Shown here in pieces: positions 17,589 to 26,746 of a stretch of DNA of 64,000 nucleotides. Below the pieces are notes generated by a model that was not told the DNA's origin, did no database searches, and saw nothing but the letters and a program-made list of their open reading frames with translations. The position numbers and the translations under genes were made by a program. Positions within the stretch are counted from its first letter, which is position 1; each line of letters begins with the position of its first letter. Origin of the DNA: Parapedobacter composti (GTDB lineage Bacteria > Bacteroidota > Bacteroidia > Sphingobacteriales > Sphingobacteriaceae); NCBI RefSeq assembly GCF_900112315.1, contig NZ_FOLL01000010.1:62001-126000 (forward strand), given 5' to 3'.

Positions 17589-20500
17589 ATGAACAAATTT
17601 GTCCAAGGGGTCGTTTCTTTTTCGCTCAAAAATACGTTTGTCATCTTCTTCCTGACCTTCCTGCTGTTGGGTGTAGGCGTGTATACCCTGCTGCGTACGC
17701 CCATAGAAGCCTATCCGGATGTAACCAATACCCGCGCACGCATCATCACGCAATGGCCGGGACGCAGTGCAGAGGAAGTGGAAAAGTTTATCACCCTGCC
17801 CATATCAAAGGAAGTAAATACGATACCGAGGAAAGCTGAGGTTCGCTCCATCTCGCTGTTCGGGCTGTCAGTGGTGACCATCATCTTCGAAGACAGCGTA
17901 GACGATTTCTATGCCCAGCAATACGCTTCGAACCGCCTGCAAGGCGTGGAGCTGCCCGACGGTGCGGAAGCCGAGATTGAACCGCCCTCAGGCGCGACGG
18001 GCGAAATTTTCCGCTATGTGGTGAAGAGTGACTTACCTATCCGGGAAGTATCTGCGATACACGACTGGGTCATTGAACGGGAACTGGTTGCTGTGCCGGG
18101 AGTGGCCGACGTGGTGAGTTTTGGGGGAGAGGAGAAAATTTACGAGATTAAAATAAACCCAACAGACCTGGTGAACTATGATCTCTCGCCACTCGATGTA
18201 TATGAAGCCGTAAGCAGCAGCAACATTAACGTAGGCGGCGATGTCATCCAGCGGGGCGATCAGGCGTATGTGGTGCGCGGCATTGGTTTGCTCGATAAGC
18301 TGGAAGATATTGAAAACATCCTGATTACGGTAAAAGGCAGCACGCCCATTCTGGTTAAACATGTTGCAGAAGTGCAGGTTTCAAGCAAACCGAGATTAGG
18401 ACAGGTGGGATTACAGGACGACGACGACGTTGTACAGGGAATCGTTATCATGTTACGTGGCGAAAATCCAGGTGAGGTGATTGAACGCCTTAAAGACAAG
18501 ATTGCTGAGCTGAACGACCGCATTCTACCGGTTAATGTGAACATCGAGCCCTTTATCGACCGTACGGAACTGGTAAACACGACGGTGAACACGGTGGCGA
18601 AGAACCTGGTGGAAGGCATACTGCTGGTGTCGCTCATCGTGTTTATTTTCCTGTATAACTGGCGGACCACGGTAATCGTTGCTTCAGTGATTCCGTTGGC
18701 TTTTCTGTTTGCCATTGTGATGCTGCGTATCCAGGGGCTGCCGGCCAATCTGATCTCCATGGGTTCGCTTGACTTCGGACTGTTATTGGAGGGCACGCTG
18801 GTTATCGTGGAGCAGGTGTTCGTATCGCTGGAGAAAAAAGCCCACCAAGTGGGAATGGAACGGTTTAACAGGATGAGTAAGCTGGGGTTGATCAAGCGCA
18901 GCGCGGGCAGCGTGGCAACCTATATTTTCTTTGCCCTGATCATCCTCATCGTAGCCTTGATGCCGATTTTCTCGTTTCAGAAGGTAGAAGGCAAAATGTT
19001 TGCTCCATTAGCCTTTACGCTGGGTTATGCACTGCTGGGATCGTTGATTCTGAGCCTCACTTATGTGCCGGCCATGTGCAAGGTTTTGCTAAACAAAAAT
19101 ATCGTGGAACGTGAAAGCATCGTTTCGCGCTTTTTCCGCGACAACCTATACCGACTGTTTACGTTCAGTTTTGCGCATAAACGGGCAACGTTTACCATGT
19201 TCGTAGCCCTGTTCGCAGCGTGCGCCATTGGCTTCCATTACCACGGGAGTGAGTTTCTGCCAAAGCTGAACGAAGGCGCTATCTATGTGCGCGCCACGCT
19301 GCCAAACAGCGTTAACCTGGACGAATCGGTGCGGCTGGCGAAAGACATGCGACAAAAGCTGCGTGAGTTTGAGGAGGTAAAATTTGTAATGAATCAAGTG
19401 GGCCGCCCCAATGACGGCACCGATCCGACGGGCTTCTTCAACATCGAATTCCACATCCAACTGCATCCTGAAAAGACGTGGAAACGGAACATCAAAAAGG
19501 ATGAACTTTTAAGCGAAATGCGGGAACAGCTGGAACAGTACCCCGGTATCAACTTCGGTTTCAGCCAACCCATTCAAGACAACGTTGAGGAATATGTGGC
19601 TGGCGTGAAAAGTTCGCTGGTGGTTAAAATTTTCGGCGATGACTTATATGAACTGGAAAGCTATGCGGCGCAGGTAGCGGATGTGCTGCAGGGCGTGCGG
19701 GGCGTTGAAGACCTTAATGTTTTCAAAAACATCGGCCTACCGGAACTGCGCATCCAGCTGCACGATCACAAAATGGCGCGCTACGCTGTCAATACGGCCG
19801 ATGTGCAGGCCGTGGTAGCAATGGCCATTGGCGGGCAGGCGGCCACACAGTTTTACGAAGATGAACGGATCTTCGATGTTAGGCTACGCTTTCAGCAGGA
19901 ATACCGCGATAACGAAGAGAAAATCGGAAACATCTTAATCCCGACGATGGATGGCAAGAACGTACCATTGAAGGAAATCTCGACCATAGGCTACCATACT
20001 GGCCCAGCTTTCATCTACCGGGAAGGGAACAGCCGTTATATCGGCGTGGGCTTCAGCGTTGAAGGCCGCGATTTGGGCAGTACCATTGCTGAGGCCCAAG
20101 CCGCCATAGCCGCCAACACCTCGTTTCCGAAAAACATTAAGCTGGAATGGGCCGGTGAATTTGAGAGCAAGGACAGGGCGTCGCGCCAGTTGATGCTGAT
20201 TGTGCCTGTATCGCTCCTGTTAATTTTGTTTTTGTTGTATATGAATTTCGGCAACGTAAAAGATACCCTCATTTCTTCTGTGACGATGGTATTTGCGTTT
20301 ATCGGGGGGTTCTTGTCCCTTTGGGTGACCGGAACCAACTTCAGCATCTCCGCAGGTATCGGGTTCATCATCCTGTTTGGAGTGGCCACCATTGACGGTA
20401 TTGTGTTAATTGGCGTGATGCGTCAAAACCTGCTACGGAAAATTCCTTTAACCGAGGCTATCCGCAAAGGGGTTTACAGCCGGATTAGGCCCGTAGTGAT

Positions 20501-20681
20501 GATTGCGTTAATGGGTTCTATGGGGTTGTTCCCTGCCGCAATGTCCAGCGGTATGGGCTCTGAAGTGCAGAAGCCGTTGGCTATCATGATTGTGGGGGGC
20601 CTGCTGGTATGCATGGTGCTGTCATTTACCGTACTTCCGCTGCTGTTCTACTGGATGTACCGGCGTGACAAGGAGGCTTAG
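17589..20681 (+). CDS. Heavy-metal efflux RND permease (CzcA/CusA superfamily)
   Basis: Inner-membrane proton-driven RND pump of 1030 residues with the 12-helix, two-periplasmic-loop plan. The TM4 relay motif reads DFGLLLEGTLVIVE (Asp395, Glu401, Glu408); divalent-metal CzcA-type pumps usually show D-D-E here, so the middle acidic residue is conservatively replaced. TM4/TM10 repeats, the ARIITQWPGRSAEEVE porter segment and the C-terminal RIRPVVMIALMGSMGLFP block are intact. It forms an operon with the adaptor and TolC-type genes; a 78-bp gap separates adaptor and pump. The substrate (Co/Zn/Cd/Ni or Cu) cannot be fixed from sequence alone. Confidence 0.94.
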   Translation: MNKFVQGVVSFSLKNTFVIFFLTFLLLGVGVYTLLRTPIEAYPDVTNTRARIITQWPGRSAEEVEKFITLPISKEVNTIPRKAEVRSISLFGLSVVTIIFEDSVDDFYAQQYASNRLQGVELPDGAEAEIEPPSGATGEIFRYVVKSDLPIREVSAIHDWVIERELVAVPGVADVVSFGGEEKIYEIKINPTDLVNYDLSPLDVYEAVSSSNINVGGDVIQRGDQAYVVRGIGLLDKLEDIENILITVKGSTPILVKHVAEVQVSSKPRLGQVGLQDDDDVVQGIVIMLRGENPGEVIERLKDKIAELNDRILPVNVNIEPFIDRTELVNTTVNTVAKNLVEGILLVSLIVFIFLYNWRTTVIVASVIPLAFLFAIVMLRIQGLPANLISMGSLDFGLLLEGTLVIVEQVFVSLEKKAHQVGMERFNRMSKLGLIKRSAGSVATYIFFALIILIVALMPIFSFQKVEGKMFAPLAFTLGYALLGSLILSLTYVPAMCKVLLNKNIVERESIVSRFFRDNLYRLFTFSFAHKRATFTMFVALFAACAIGFHYHGSEFLPKLNEGAIYVRATLPNSVNLDESVRLAKDMRQKLREFEEVKFVMNQVGRPNDGTDPTGFFNIEFHIQLHPEKTWKRNIKKDELLSEMREQLEQYPGINFGFSQPIQDNVEEYVAGVKSSLVVKIFGDDLYELESYAAQVADVLQGVRGVEDLNVFKNIGLPELRIQLHDHKMARYAVNTADVQAVVAMAIGGQAATQFYEDERIFDVRLRFQQEYRDNEEKIGNILIPTMDGKNVPLKEISTIGYHTGPAFIYREGNSRYIGVGFSVEGRDLGSTIAEAQAAIAANTSFPKNIKLEWAGEFESKDRASRQLMLIVPVSLLLILFLLYMNFGNVKDTLISSVTMVFAFIGGFLSLWVTGTNFSISAGIGFIILFGVATIDGIVLIGVMRQNLLRKIPLTEAIRKGVYSRIRPVVMIALMGSMGLFPAAMSSGMGSEVQKPLAIMIVGGLLVCMVLSFTVLPLLFYWMYRRDKEA

Positions 20682-20792
20682 ACAAACCGCTCAAAAGCGA
20701 GCGTTCCGTCACATGGCAGCGTCACAAAGGGCTAACGAATAAGCATGGGATACACCCGGGAACTTCTGGAAGCCAATAGTCACCGCAAGTTA

Positions 20793-20811
20793 TTTACGAA
20801 ATTTTCGTAAA
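20793..20811 (+). promoter_or_regulatory. Palindromic operator 1 before the GLPGLI gene
   Basis: TTTACGAAATTTTCGTAAA is a perfect dyad centred on 20802; the symmetry extends two bases further each way (20791-20813, 11-nt arms around one base). A -7-like TAAATTTG begins at 20812, touching the dyad, so a bound dimer would block RNA polymerase. GLPGLI/beta-barrel pairs in this phylum are often near BlaI/MecI-type repressors, but no repressor is encoded here; the regulator is unknown. Confidence 0.7.
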
Positions 20812-20819
20812 TAAATTTG
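20812..20819 (+). promoter_or_regulatory. Possible -7 element of the GLPGLI operon
   Basis: TAAATTTG matches TAnnTTTG. An alternative -7 is TATATTTT at 20838-20845, which has TTTG at 20816-20819 placed 18 nt upstream like a -33 element and lies inside operator 2. Either choice puts an operator over the promoter. Confidence 0.45.
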
Positions 20820-20832
20820 GTCCGTTGCCCTA

Positions 20833-20851
20833 ATTACTATATTTTCGTAGA
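20833..20851 (+). promoter_or_regulatory. Palindromic operator 2 (imperfect copy)
   Basis: ATTACTATATTTTCGTAGA matches operator 1 at 15 of 19 positions, keeping the right half-site TTTTCGTA intact. Its centre (20842) lies exactly 40 bp from that of operator 1, close to four helical turns, so two dimers would sit on the same DNA face. It ends 21 bp before the GLPGLI start codon. Confidence 0.6.
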
Positions 20852-20872
20852 ACTATTAAAAATTCGGATTCT

Positions 20873-21778
20873 ATGAAAAGGAAACACTTAATCATTTTAA
20901 TACTCGCTATTTCGCTTACATCAGCCCTGTATGCGCAGCAAAGTGACCCCGCTCTGGCCCGCGTGCTTTATGAATTCACACACATCAACGACACCCTGCA
21001 ACCCGACAAGCCGCATAAAGAGGAAATGGTGCTTTACATAGGGCAGCATGCTTCGCTCTACGGTTCCAATACGGGCGAACAGATCAACCAGCAAATCCAA
21101 AAGCAACTGGAAGACCCTTCGTTCGACGGCAACCTCACCATCACCGGAAGCGGCCGCACCACACAGGAGTCATACTACGCGAAGCCGGGAACACAGGCAT
21201 TCAAGCAGCTATCCCGTGTGGCAGGGGAAACGTATTTGGTGGACGAAGATTATCCGGCCATTGACTGGCACGTAGCCGATGAGACCAAGGAGATTGGCGG
21301 CTATACGGCACAGAAAGCCACCGGCCGATTTAAAGGCCGCGAGTACACGGCATGGTTTACCACGGAAGTGCCTTTTCAGGCCGGTCCCTGGAAACTGCAG
21401 GGACTTCCGGGCCTAATACTCGAAGCCACGGACAGCCGGCAAGAGGTAGTTTTCCGCTACGCGGGTTTCGAGACCCTTGAGGAAAGCGAAGCCGCGGTAT
21501 TGCTTCCCGACAATGCCATCCCGACCACGCAAAAAGCGCTGGACAAGCTGGTGGAAGCGTATAGAAAAAACCCTCAGGCAGCGCATAGCGCCCGATCGCA
21601 AGGCACAGCAACGGCCGGGGGAGGCGGCGGACCTCTCACGGTGCGCGTGGGCGCAAGCGGCGGAAACCCGATGACTTCTATCGACCCTTCGCGCATCAAA
21701 AGCGTCAATGTGAAAAAGGACAATACACAGATATCTCCCGTGGAGAATAATCCCCTTGAACTGGAAGATAACCGTTGA
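20873..21778 (+). CDS. GLPGLI family protein
   Basis: Secreted or periplasmic protein of 301 residues with a signal peptide ending at LYAQQ (about residue 22). The name-giving motif occurs as QGLPGLILEATD near residue 180, preceded by the conserved GREYTAWFTTEVPFQAGPWKL-type run. The C-terminal 60 residues are low-complexity and Gly/Ser/Asn-rich. Function of the family is unknown; it is usually encoded with an outer-membrane beta-barrel protein, as here, where the next gene overlaps by 4 nt. Two operator copies precede it, suggesting repressor control. Confidence 0.92.
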   Translation: MKRKHLIILILAISLTSALYAQQSDPALARVLYEFTHINDTLQPDKPHKEEMVLYIGQHASLYGSNTGEQINQQIQKQLEDPSFDGNLTITGSGRTTQESYYAKPGTQAFKQLSRVAGETYLVDEDYPAIDWHVADETKEIGGYTAQKATGRFKGREYTAWFTTEVPFQAGPWKLQGLPGLILEATDSRQEVVFRYAGFETLEESEAAVLLPDNAIPTTQKALDKLVEAYRKNPQAAHSARSQGTATAGGGGGPLTVRVGASGGNPMTSIDPSRIKSVNVKKDNTQISPVENNPLELEDNR

Positions 21779-24468
21779 TATTTCTTAAACCCGCCGGACT
21801 TCTTTTTACCTTATTCCTGCTCTGCCCGGGTGCGGGCGTGCTGGCTCAACAGCAAACCATTCAAGGTTCGCTGAAAACCGCCGACGGTAAACCGGTACCC
21901 CATGCCAGTGTGACCGTGCGCAATCCGCAGGACCGCATTGTGGCCTTTAAAACCAGTGATGCGAGCGGCAATTTCAGCATTGTCCTGCCTGCCGAAGCGC
22001 CCTTAGACAGCCTCCGCCTGCTGGTTAATCACCTCGGCTACGCGGGCGTAAACCTGCCGATTTTGCGCGAACGCAGCCGCTATGACATCACCCTTGAGGA
22101 AAAACCCATCGACCTCTCAGAGGTGAACGTAAAAAGCCGCCCCCGCATCGATACGCGTGGCGACACACTCCGCTATGACGTGGGCTCCTTTGCCAAGGCA
22201 GAAGACCGCAGCATCGGGGATGTACTGAAGCGTATGCCGGGCATGGAGGTGAGTGAAAGCGGACAGATCAAATACAACGGGCAGAACATCTCGAACTTGT
22301 ACATCGACGGCGACGACCTGCTCGACGACAAATATGCCATCGGCACGAAAACCATCCCCCACGCCATGGTGCAGAAGCTGGAGGTGCTGCAGAACCACCA
22401 GCCGCTGAAAGTGCTCAAAAACAAAGCCCTCAGCGACCGCGTGGCGCTCAACCTCGTCATCAAGGATGAAGCTCGTCTCAAACTCACCGGGCAGGTCAAA
22501 GCAGGCGCCGGCCTGCCCCACCAATATGACAGCGAGCTGAATTCCATCCTCTTCAACAAGAAATATAAGATGCTCAACGTGGCCAAGGGCAACAACGTGG
22601 GCGAAGACCTTGCGTCCGATTTCACGGCATTCGGCCTGTCCGATATGCTGACAGGCGCCGGCAACTCCCGTCCGCAGGCGCTGCTCTCATCGGGCACCGC
22701 GGGTAGCCCGCCACTGCCCAAGCAGCGTTATTACTTCAATAACTCCGGGTCGCTCAACCTCAACAATCTCGTGAACCTGAAAAATGGGCTTCAGCTGAAG
22801 GCAAACATCAACGGCCTTCTGGATGGCAACGACATGGCTTACAACAGCTGGAGCGAACTCTACCTCGGCAATGATACCATTCGCTACAGCGAATGGCAGG
22901 ACATTGGCCGCGATCCCTTTCTCACCGGTGTTAGCCTCACCGCCATGGCCAATGAAGAAGAGCATTATTTCAGCAACGTATTCAAGCTGAACTATTCAGG
23001 CGATAGGGGTTCGTCTGCCTTACTGAGCAACGACATGGACATGCGCCAGGGCCTGCACAACCGTTTGTGCGACTTTTCCAACACGCTGGAATACACGCCG
23101 GCGCTGAAAAACGGCAACGTGATCAACCTGTATTGGTATGTCAACCACTTCAATCAGCCCCAGACGCTTATCATTACACCCGGCATCAACGAAGAAGTGC
23201 TGAACGCGGGTATGCCGTTGGCCGGCATCCGCCAGTTCGGTGAAACCCCCACCTGGTTCAGCCGGGCATCGGCCGCCTACCGGCTCACCAAGGGGTTGAT
23301 CCGCCAGCGCTACCGGACCGGCGTGATCAACGAATGGCAACGGCTGCATTCGGCCCTGCGCCTCACCCAAACGGACGGCCGGGAGACACCGTATGCCCGC
23401 AGTGACGACAATAACCTGCACTGGCAGCGGCATCAGTTCTTTGTAGACGGCACATATGAATACAAGCAGGGACCGTGGGAAGCCACCGCAACGCTTCCGC
23501 TCGCCGTGCTGCGCATCGCCTATCACGACGATGCGTTTGCCCTGGACGAATCGAAAAGCCGTCTGCTGTTCAATCCGTCGATGCGTTTGAAACGCATGAC
23601 GACCCGGGAAGACTATCTTTCGCTTGACTATCGTTACACCAACCAGATGGGCAATATCAACGGGGTATTCCGTGGTGCGGTATTGACCAATTACCGCAGC
23701 ATTGAGGCGAATGACGCCGGCTTGCAGGAGCGCGACAGCCATAATATAGGGCTTCGGTACCATTTTCAACGTGCCATCAGCATGCTTTTCATGAACGCGG
23801 GCGTCACCTATACCCGGTCGACTGCCAATACCATCGCCGCAAGCGTCGTCACGGACAACATCGCCCGTACGGTGCTCCTACCAATCAATAACGACGTGAG
23901 CAGTGTCAACCTCAACGCAGGTGTGAGCAGGTTTATCTTTGCCCTCGGGGCGACAGCCAGCCTGAGTGCCTCCTGGAGCACCAGCCGCTTCAACCAGTTG
24001 CTCAACGGTGAAACGCTCCCTTTCAATAACCGCTCGCTGACGGTAAATCCGGCCTTTGAAGTCCGCCTCTTCGATAAGATCAGCTTTAACTACAACGGCA
24101 CGGGCACATGGACAACCAGCCGGCTGGTACTGGAAGAAGCTTCCGCTCATGTGCCTGACCGGCAGATCAGGCGGTTCGACCAAAGCATCGGGCTTTCCTA
24201 TTCCCCGCTTAAGCGCACGTTTCTCCGCGTCAACGGCCGCCACCAATATACCAGTCAGGCGCAGCTCAATGACATCTCCTATTTCTTCGCCGACGCGAAT
24301 ATCCGCTATACCCTTGCCAAATGGCGTACCGACATTGAGCTGAACCTGACCAACCTGGCTGACATTACTTCTTATGAAACCTATTCACTATCGGCCAATA
24401 GGCTGGGATACAGCCACTATCAGCTACGCGGCAGGATGGCGGTATTGAAATGCGTGTTCAATCTATAA
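21775..24468 (+). CDS. Outer membrane beta-barrel protein with carboxypeptidase-regulatory-like domain (TonB receptor-like)
   Basis: Outer-membrane protein of 897 residues starting at a TTG that overlaps the previous stop (TTGA), giving translational coupling; no ATG is available before the signal peptide (ends near GVLAQQQ). Residues about 25-105 form a carboxypeptidase-regulatory-like beta sandwich (IQGSLKTADGKPVPHASVTV). Residues about 115-230 resemble a TonB plug (IGDVLKRMPGMEVSESGQI, YIDGDDLL). The rest is beta-barrel. There is no SusD partner. Probably functions with the GLPGLI protein at the outer membrane; substrate unknown. Confidence 0.85.
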   Translation: MIFLKPAGLLFTLFLLCPGAGVLAQQQTIQGSLKTADGKPVPHASVTVRNPQDRIVAFKTSDASGNFSIVLPAEAPLDSLRLLVNHLGYAGVNLPILRERSRYDITLEEKPIDLSEVNVKSRPRIDTRGDTLRYDVGSFAKAEDRSIGDVLKRMPGMEVSESGQIKYNGQNISNLYIDGDDLLDDKYAIGTKTIPHAMVQKLEVLQNHQPLKVLKNKALSDRVALNLVIKDEARLKLTGQVKAGAGLPHQYDSELNSILFNKKYKMLNVAKGNNVGEDLASDFTAFGLSDMLTGAGNSRPQALLSSGTAGSPPLPKQRYYFNNSGSLNLNNLVNLKNGLQLKANINGLLDGNDMAYNSWSELYLGNDTIRYSEWQDIGRDPFLTGVSLTAMANEEEHYFSNVFKLNYSGDRGSSALLSNDMDMRQGLHNRLCDFSNTLEYTPALKNGNVINLYWYVNHFNQPQTLIITPGINEEVLNAGMPLAGIRQFGETPTWFSRASAAYRLTKGLIRQRYRTGVINEWQRLHSALRLTQTDGRETPYARSDDNNLHWQRHQFFVDGTYEYKQGPWEATATLPLAVLRIAYHDDAFALDESKSRLLFNPSMRLKRMTTREDYLSLDYRYTNQMGNINGVFRGAVLTNYRSIEANDAGLQERDSHNIGLRYHFQRAISMLFMNAGVTYTRSTANTIAASVVTDNIARTVLLPINNDVSSVNLNAGVSRFIFALGATASLSASWSTSRFNQLLNGETLPFNNRSLTVNPAFEVRLFDKISFNYNGTGTWTTSRLVLEEASAHVPDRQIRRFDQSIGLSYSPLKRTFLRVNGRHQYTSQAQLNDISYFFADANIRYTLAKWRTDIELNLTNLADITSYETYSLSANRLGYSHYQLRGRMAVLKCVFNL

Positions 24469-24569
24469 CAGAATGGCTGTCGGACTATGTCGGTAACCTA
24501 TTGCCGGATGGGCCCTGCTACAGCGAACACCCTATCGGCGCACCGTTGCCGGACTCTTAGGCCAGGTCT

Positions 24570-25937
24570 TCACTCATCGTTATCCAACAAGCCACCGTCG
24601 ATCTGTTTACTGGCTCTCGCTCCCAGCTTTTTCAGCTTTTCAACCTTCCTGATGACATTGCCGGGGCCAGTGCCGAGTTTCTTGGTAGCTTCTTCATGTG
24701 CCCGCACAGCACCATCCAATTGCCTGCCGACCTTCTCCATGTCTTGCAGGAAGCCAACAAATTTGTCATAAAGCGCCCCTGCTTCTTTTGCAATTTCCAT
24801 CACGTTGCGCGTCTGCCTTTCTTGTTTCCACATGCTGGCGATGGTACGTAGCGTGGCCAGTAAGGTGGAGGGGCTGACGATGACCACCCGGCGGTCCCAA
24901 GCATCGCTGAACAGGTCGGCCTTGTAGGTGATGGACATGCTGAAGGCCGATTCAATGGGCATGAACAGCAACACAAAGTCAGGTGAGTTGATTTGGTAAA
25001 GGTCGTGGTAATTTTTGGCCGAAAGGCTCTTTACATGATTCTCTACCGACTGGATATGCAGCTTGGCAAAACGCTCACGGTCTTCGTCGGTATCGGCGTT
25101 GACCCACTGCTCATAGGCTATCAGCGACACCTTGGAATCGACTACCAGATGCTTCTCATCGGGCAGGTGGATAACAGCATCGGGCTGCAGGCGCCGGCCC
25201 TCTTCATCAACCATGGATGCCTGCAACCGGTACTCTTGGTCTTTGACCAAGCCGGAGCGTTCCAGCACACGCTCCAGGATAACCTCGCCCCAATTGCCCT
25301 GCTTCTTGCTATCGCCCCGCAATGCACGGGTAAGGCTGTTGGCTTCGTCTTTAATGCGTAAGCTTTGTTCCATCAGTTGCTCGACGACCCCTTTCAGGGT
25401 GTTACGCTCCGCAGCTTCGGTTTGATATGTTTTTTCTACCTTTTCTTCAAACGTCTTGATCTTGTCTTTGAGCGGACTGAGGATTTGGTCGAGCGAGCGG
25501 GTGTTGGTTTCGGTAAATTTCTGCGTTTTCTCATCGAGGATCTTGTTGGCGATTACCTGAAACTCCGTATTGAACTGCTGCTTAATGGTTTCGATTTCCG
25601 CTTTTTGCTCTTGCAGCTTCTCTTGTTGTGACTTATAGTAGGCGCGCGCACTTTCCAACGACCGTTCGGCCGCTGCCCATTGTTCACGCGCTTGTTGTAA
25701 CTCGCCGAGCAGGCGCTGCTGCTCTTCACGCAGCAGGGCGGTGATGCGCTCCTTTTCGGCTTGAAGATTCTCTACCTGCTGTTCGGCGCGAGCCAGCTGA
25801 ATGGACAGCACTTCGCGTTCCTTACGCAGTGTCTCCAACTCGGCGCCATGCTCCGCCGCTTGTTTGGGTCTGCTAATAAACAGGACAACCGCTATAATCA
25901 GGATAACGAGGGCAAAGCCGATCAAATATATTTCCAT
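24570..25937 (-). CDS. rmuC: DNA recombination protein RmuC
   Basis: RmuC-family protein of 455 residues: an N-terminal membrane anchor (about 2-23), a long coiled coil (about 28-150, Glu/Gln-rich) and the RmuC nuclease-like domain (about 165-430), with GDSKKQGNWGEVILERVLE, LQPDAVIHLPDEKHLVVDSKVSL and FMPIESAFSMS blocks. The family limits DNA inversion and rearrangement in E. coli; it is related to restriction-endonuclease-like nucleases. A -7 element ends 7 nt before the start codon. It stands between the TonB-like gene (convergent) and trpC (same strand, 26 nt upstream). Confidence 0.95.
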   Translation of the reverse strand: MEIYLIGFALVILIIAVVLFISRPKQAAEHGAELETLRKEREVLSIQLARAEQQVENLQAEKERITALLREEQQRLLGELQQAREQWAAAERSLESARAYYKSQQEKLQEQKAEIETIKQQFNTEFQVIANKILDEKTQKFTETNTRSLDQILSPLKDKIKTFEEKVEKTYQTEAAERNTLKGVVEQLMEQSLRIKDEANSLTRALRGDSKKQGNWGEVILERVLERSGLVKDQEYRLQASMVDEEGRRLQPDAVIHLPDEKHLVVDSKVSLIAYEQWVNADTDEDRERFAKLHIQSVENHVKSLSAKNYHDLYQINSPDFVLLFMPIESAFSMSITYKADLFSDAWDRRVVIVSPSTLLATLRTIASMWKQERQTRNVMEIAKEAGALYDKFVGFLQDMEKVGRQLDGAVRAHEEATKKLGTGPGNVIRKVEKLKKLGARASKQIDGGLLDNDE

Positions 25938-25944
25938 GGTTATG

Positions 25945-25952
25945 CAAAGGTA
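25945..25952 (-). promoter_or_regulatory. Promoter -7 element of rmuC
   Basis: On the minus strand TACCTTTG ends 7 nt before the rmuC ATG (25937). It lies in the 26-nt gap behind trpC, so rmuC can be transcribed separately with almost no 5' leader. Confidence 0.6.
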
Positions 25953-25963
25953 ACCAAATCGGC

Positions 25964-26746
25964 TTACAATCCCTTCACAAACTCCCCGATGGCCAACGCT
26001 GGGTTGTCCGTTTTCATGAAATTTTCGCCGATGAGGAACGCATTGAATCCCGCCTCGCGCAGTTGGCGGATGGTAACGGGATCACTGATGCCGCTCTCAG
26101 ACACTTTGATGAACCGATTGGGAATACAATCGACCAGTTCCAGGGAATGCCTCAACGACACGGAAAAATCATGGAGATTACGGTTATTGACCCCCACGGC
26201 ATCTACGGTATCAACCATGCTTCGCTCCAGCTCTTCACGATTATGCACTTCAAGCAATACGCTTAAGCCGAGGGCATGGGCATGCTCAGAAAGCTGCCGG
26301 ATTTGGGCAGGACTGAGGATGGCTGCTATCAGCAGGATAATATCCGCCCCGTAAGCCTTCGCTTCCGTGATTTGGTAGGCATCAATGGTAAAATCTTTAC
26401 GCAACAAAGGGATGTTCAAGGCGGCACGTGCAGCCACCAAATCATCCAGTCCGCCCTTGAAGAAGTGGCTGTCTGTGAGCACGGAGACCGCCGAAACACC
26501 CGCTTGCTGGTAGGCGGTTACGACCTGTGCTACTGTGGAATGATCGTTAATGACACCCTTGGAAGGAGAAGCCCGTTTGAACTCAGCGATGATACCATTT
26601 TTAGTGCTATCAGCAACCGAATGGCGCAAAGAAAGGCAATCCCTGCCGAACAACGGCATTTGTTCCAATACCGGCGCAGGCACCGCAGCCTTGGACTCGG
26701 CGACTTCCTGTATTTTTTTTGCAACGATGGTATCCAGAATGGTCAT
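25964..26746 (-). CDS. trpC: Indole-3-glycerol phosphate synthase
   Basis: TrpC, 260 residues, closes the indole ring from carboxyphenylamino-deoxyribulose phosphate in tryptophan synthesis. The ATG at 26746 gives the normal N-terminus MTILDTIVAKK; the same frame stays open 41 codons upstream, but that part is Pro/His/Thr low complexity from a repeat and is not TrpC. Conserved motifs: IIAEFKRASPSKG (catalytic Lys), PLLRKDFTIDAYQI (Lys), LLEVHNREEL (Glu), GVNNRNLHDF, KVSESGI, AFLIGENFM. The start overlaps the trpG stop (ATGA), so it is translationally coupled. Confidence 0.97.
   Translation of the reverse strand: MTILDTIVAKKIQEVAESKAAVPAPVLEQMPLFGRDCLSLRHSVADSTKNGIIAEFKRASPSKGVINDHSTVAQVVTAYQQAGVSAVSVLTDSHFFKGGLDDLVAARAALNIPLLRKDFTIDAYQITEAKAYGADIILLIAAILSPAQIRQLSEHAHALGLSVLLEVHNREELERSMVDTVDAVGVNNRNLHDFSVSLRHSLELVDCIPNRFIKVSESGISDPVTIRQLREAGFNAFLIGENFMKTDNPALAIGEFVKGL

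Noticed and set aside
23020-23769. 249-codon frame on the minus strand within the beta-barrel gene
   Set aside because: Antisense shadow with no recognisable motif or initiation context.
25761-26354. 197-codon frame on the plus strand over rmuC and trpC
   Set aside because: Antisense across two real genes and the promoter gap between them; Ser/Arg-rich, low-complexity product.
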